Assembly (NCBI GenBank): GCA_963764565.1
Contig: CAVXTD010000011.1
Coordinates: 62,001 to 126,000 of the forward strand
Reading direction: 5' to 3'
DNA length: 64,000 bases
From: DATBLE01 sp963764565
GTDB taxonomy: Bacteria; Actinomycetota; Thermoleophilia; Gaiellales; Gaiellaceae
In this document: piece by piece, positions 61,764-64,000 of the stretch
Layout: each line of letters opens with the position of its first letter
Numbering within the stretch: position 1 is the stretch's first letter
Translations under genes and position numbers: made by a program
Notes under the pieces: model-generated
Databases searched by the model: none
Told to the model about the DNA's origin: nothing
What the model saw: only the letters and a program-made list of their open reading frames with translations

Positions 61764-62500
61764 GCGGCGACCGGCTCCGTCGCGTTCTCGTCGCCGAAGA
61801 AGAGCAGGCGTCCGTTCTTGCTCAGCACACGCTCGACGGCCTCGGGCGGCAGGCCGCTCAGCCGCACCTTCTCGATCTCGACGACGGGGTGGTGGAACGG
61901 CACGTCGGTGCCGAAGAGGACGCGGGTCTCGCCCACGCGCTCGTACGCCTCGCGGATCTTCGTGTGCATCGGCATGCCCGACGTCTCCAGGTAGACGTTC
62001 GGGTTGCGGAGCGCGACCTCGATCGAGCCGTTGATGTAGACGACGTTGCCGTGGCCCATGTGCCCGAGGATGATCTTCGCAGCCGGGAAGCTGACGGCCA
62101 GCTCCTCGATGCTCCAGGGCAGCGTGAAGATCGGGTGCCCGCAGTGGATCAGCACGGGGTACCCGCGGGCGAGGAGCAGCTCGATCAGCGGATGCACGGA
62201 CGGGTCGTTCGGATGGAAGCCGTCGATCAGCGGGTGCATCTTCATCCCGAGGAACTTCGGATGGGCGAGGAACTCCTCCGCCTCCTCGACGTAGCCGGGC
62301 ATCCGCGGGTTCGACCAGACGAGGCCGTACAGGCCGGGGATCGACTCGACGACCTCGCGCACGTACGCGTTGTCGGGGTGGAAGACGACGCCGCTCGAGA
62401 TGTCGTGCTCTCGCATCAGCGCGTCGAGCCCGTCCCGGTCGATCGAGACGCCGAACATCGACTCGAACGAGCCGACGTGCATGTGCGAGTCGAAGATCAC
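61760..62500 (-). CDS. TIM-barrel amidohydrolase family protein
   Basis: This 246-residue metal-dependent hydrolase of the amidohydrolase-2 (ACMSD-like) group has metal ligands in 'VIFDSHMHVGSFESMFG' (HxH), 'LIHCGHPIFTLPWS', 'IILGHMGHGN' and the final Asp in 'VLFGTDVPFHHPV'. It probably acts on a carboxylated or cyclic compound by decarboxylation or hydrolysis. It overlaps both neighbours by GTGA, forming a coupled set with the CocE-like hydrolase and the FAD subunit, which suggests a catabolic pathway for a heterocyclic or ester compound. Confidence 0.85.
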   Translation of the reverse strand: MIFDSHMHVGSFESMFGVSIDRDGLDALMREHDISSGVVFHPDNAYVREVVESIPGLYGLVWSNPRMPGYVEEAEEFLAHPKFLGMKMHPLIDGFHPNDPSVHPLIELLLARGYPVLIHCGHPIFTLPWSIEELAVSFPAAKIILGHMGHGNVVYINGSIEVALRNPNVYLETSGMPMHTKIREAYERVGETRVLFGTDVPFHHPVVEIEKVRLSGLPPEAVERVLSKNGRLLFFGDENATEPVAA

Positions 62501-64000
62501 ACCGAGCTCCTCTCGACGGGGAGCCGCAGCCGCGACGGGCGCTGCGCGTCGTGGAACACGGCCTGGGTCGCGACGACCGCTGCGCTCGCCGGCTCGGCGC
62601 CGATCGGGCCACCCGTGTTCAGGTTCCGGTCCCACTGCGGGAAGTCGGAGCTCGAGACGTCGAGCCGGATGCGGTGGCCGGCCTCGATCCGGGCGCCGAC
62701 GGGGCCGAGCGAGATCGTGAAGCGGTAGACCTCGCCGGGCTCGAGGAGGGCCGGCTCGGCCAGGGAGTCGCGGAAGCGCGCACGGATGATCCCCTCCTTC
62801 AGATTCGTCGAGGTTCCGTCGCGATCGACGACGCACAGGCGCGCCGTGTAGTCGGTGTCGAGCGCCGTGGACGACGCGTAGAGGTCGACCCCTGCGTCGC
62901 CGAGCAGGACGACGTCGCGCTCGAGCGGCTCGCTCGTGTAGACGAGCACGCCCTTCGATGCCTCGTACGGCTCCTGGTCGGCCGGACCCATCGGCGCGAT
63001 CGCCTCGGCGCAGCACGAGTGCCCGCCGAAGCTCATGCTCGGCATCAGCGGATCGTAGAGATAGACGTCTGCGGGCTCGCCGGCAGGCTGCTCGAGCGAC
63101 AGCGTTCCGTCGCCGTACGCCGAGTTCGCGCGGCCGCCGGAATGGAGGTAGTACGCGGTCTCGACGACCTGTGACGGCGGCCAGCCGTCGACGTCCCGCC
63201 AGCCTTCGTGCAGGACGTACACGCGGCCGGGGGAGTCGAACACACCCTGTCCCTCGCCCTTCAGGACCTCGTCGAAGAAGCGGAGGTGCCAGTCGTCGAC
63301 CGCGTTCGCCCCCACGTCCTCACGCGCGCCGGCGGTGATCGCGCGCCACGGCGAGTGCTGCCAGGGCCCCATCAGGAGCTTCTGCGGAGCCGGCCCCAGG
63401 CCGCGAAAGTTGGCGACCGTGCCCGCGTGGAAGATGTCGTACCAGCCGCCGGTGTGCAGTGCCGGGACGGTGATCCGCGAGAAGTCCTCGTCGACGGCGG
63501 TCGGCCGCCAGTAGTCGTCGAAGCTCGAATGCTCGAGCCAGTCACGGAAGTACGGGGCGTGGCGATCGAGCAGCGGCAGGTAGTCGCGCAGGGGCAGCGT
63601 CCAGTAGAGCGCCGGCGCCGCGCCGAGCGCGGCGAGCAGGGCCGGGTGCGCCTCCTCGTCGTCCCGGCGCCGCGCGGTGTCGACGGCGAGGAAGCTCGCC
63701 CAGCCGGCCATCGAGGCCAGGGAGAAGGCCCCTCCCGAGTACGCCCAGCCGTCGTAGAACTGCGACGAGGTGAAGCCGGGCGCGATCGCGGCGAGGCTCG
63801 GCGGTCGCGCGGTCGCGGCCAGCAGCTGCGTCGCGCCGGGGTAGGAGAACCCGTACATGCCGACCTTCCCGTTCGACCCGCGCAGGCCGGCCGCCCACTC
63901 GACCGAGTCGTAGCCGTCCTGCGTCTCGTGGACGAAAGGCGTGAACTCGCCGTCCGACGAGTGACGGCCGCGGACGTCCTGGACTGCGACGACGTAGCCG
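62497..64000 (-). CDS. CocE/NonD-family hydrolase (X-Pro dipeptidyl-peptidase type), 5' truncated by window
   Basis: This alpha/beta-hydrolase has the S15 peptidase / cocaine-esterase architecture. The visible N-terminal part reads 'VVAVQDVRGRHSSDGEFTPF', and the catalytic Ser is in 'VGMYGFSYPGATQLLAATA' (GxSYxG). Further segments are 'HTGGWYDIFHAGTVANF' and 'LLMGPWQHS', whose His is a candidate for the triad. The C-terminal jelly-roll domain ends 'DAQRPSRLRLPVERSSV'. About 500 residues are present and the start lies beyond 64000. Substrates are esters or amides. The stop overlaps the amidohydrolase start. Confidence 0.9.
   Translation of the reverse strand, partial: GYVVAVQDVRGRHSSDGEFTPFVHETQDGYDSVEWAAGLRGSNGKVGMYGFSYPGATQLLAATARPPSLAAIAPGFTSSQFYDGWAYSGGAFSLASMAGWASFLAVDTARRRDDEEAHPALLAALGAAPALYWTLPLRDYLPLLDRHAPYFRDWLEHSSFDDYWRPTAVDEDFSRITVPALHTGGWYDIFHAGTVANFRGLGPAPQKLLMGPWQHSPWRAITAGAREDVGANAVDDWHLRFFDEVLKGEGQGVFDSPGRVYVLHEGWRDVDGWPPSQVVETAYYLHSGGRANSAYGDGTLSLEQPAGEPADVYLYDPLMPSMSFGGHSCCAEAIAPMGPADQEPYEASKGVLVYTSEPLERDVVLLGDAGVDLYASSTALDTDYTARLCVVDRDGTSTNLKEGIIRARFRDSLAEPALLEPGEVYRFTISLGPVGARIEAGHRIRLDVSSSDFPQWDRNLNTGGPIGAEPASAAVVATQAVFHDAQRPSRLRLPVERSSV

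Noticed and set aside
60894..62612. 572-codon minus-strand ORF spanning CoxM and amidohydrolase
   Set aside because: Mostly Arg-rich shadow; only the central stretch is the true N-terminus of the FAD subunit.

Overview
The window reads as a chromosomal segment of an uncultured high-GC actinobacterium. A Thermoleophilia/Gaiellales-type lineage is my best guess. The evidence is about 68-70% GC, frequent GTG starts, many GTGA/ATGA stop-start overlaps, an actinobacterial-type LeuA, a short RpoD-like sigma factor, LLM-class (F420-type) oxidoreductases and a heliorhodopsin, a family found mainly in monoderm prokaryotes. No rRNA, tRNA, CRISPR, phage or transposase gene was seen. At least twenty single-base frameshifts break otherwise well conserved metabolic genes. 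Several can be repaired by adding or removing one base, often in a G/C run, so most are probably sequencing or assembly indels rather than true pseudogenes.

Layout. 0-5.8 kb: end of a GlcD-type oxidase; a small unknown gene; acyl-CoA dehydrogenase, LLM oxidoreductase, a kinase-like phosphotransferase, histidine phosphatase and SnoaL-like protein. A 15-bp palindrome occurs three times here. 5.8-9.8 kb: branched-chain amino-acid ABC transporter (livF-livH-livM-livK, no livG). 9.9-11.75 kb: leuA with its own promoter and a leucine-rich leader peptide typical of attenuation. 11.8-19.1 kb: MarP-like periplasmic protease, homocysteine methyltransferase/MTHFR fusion, SDR, RpoD-like sigma factor, PlsC, DUF1996 protein. 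19.2-23.8 kb: pyruvate:ferredoxin oxidoreductase coupled to a dihydroorotate-dehydrogenase-like gene.

23.8-28.4 kb is the most interesting part, a light-response locus. A CarH/LitR-type MerR regulator carries the Wx9EH cobalamin-photoreceptor motif. It follows three 11-bp operator-like repeats that lie in the gap to a divergent VIT1/CCC1 metal transporter. It is translationally coupled to an SDR/DUF2867 protein, which converges on an SRPBCC-heliorhodopsin operon. 30.3-35.6 kb: four tandem paralogues of an exported Ig-like-repeat protein with a near-identical C-terminal cassette. 35.8-37.6 kb: ANTAR response regulator with two small paralogous domain proteins. 37.8-42.4 kb: GH15 glycosidase fused to a membrane protein; LsrF-like aldolase and ribulose-phosphate epimerase-like gene.

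42.5-51.4 kb: a collinear set of a GmaS/GlnT-type glutamine synthetase homologue, MgsABC/GlxBCD-like amidotransferase subunits and a heterotetrameric sarcosine-oxidase-like enzyme. This is the gene content of the N-methylglutamate pathway of methylamine oxidation. 51.4-57.8 kb: amidase, polysaccharide deacetylase, gamma-glutamyltransferase, acyl-CoA synthetase, PanE-like reductase. 57.8-60.9 kb: an island of small toxin-antitoxin genes and fragments, most of it lying between two copies of a 663-bp repeat that contains the 3' part of panE. 60.9-64 kb: a molybdenum-hydroxylase FAD subunit, an amidohydrolase and a CocE-type hydrolase cut by the window end.
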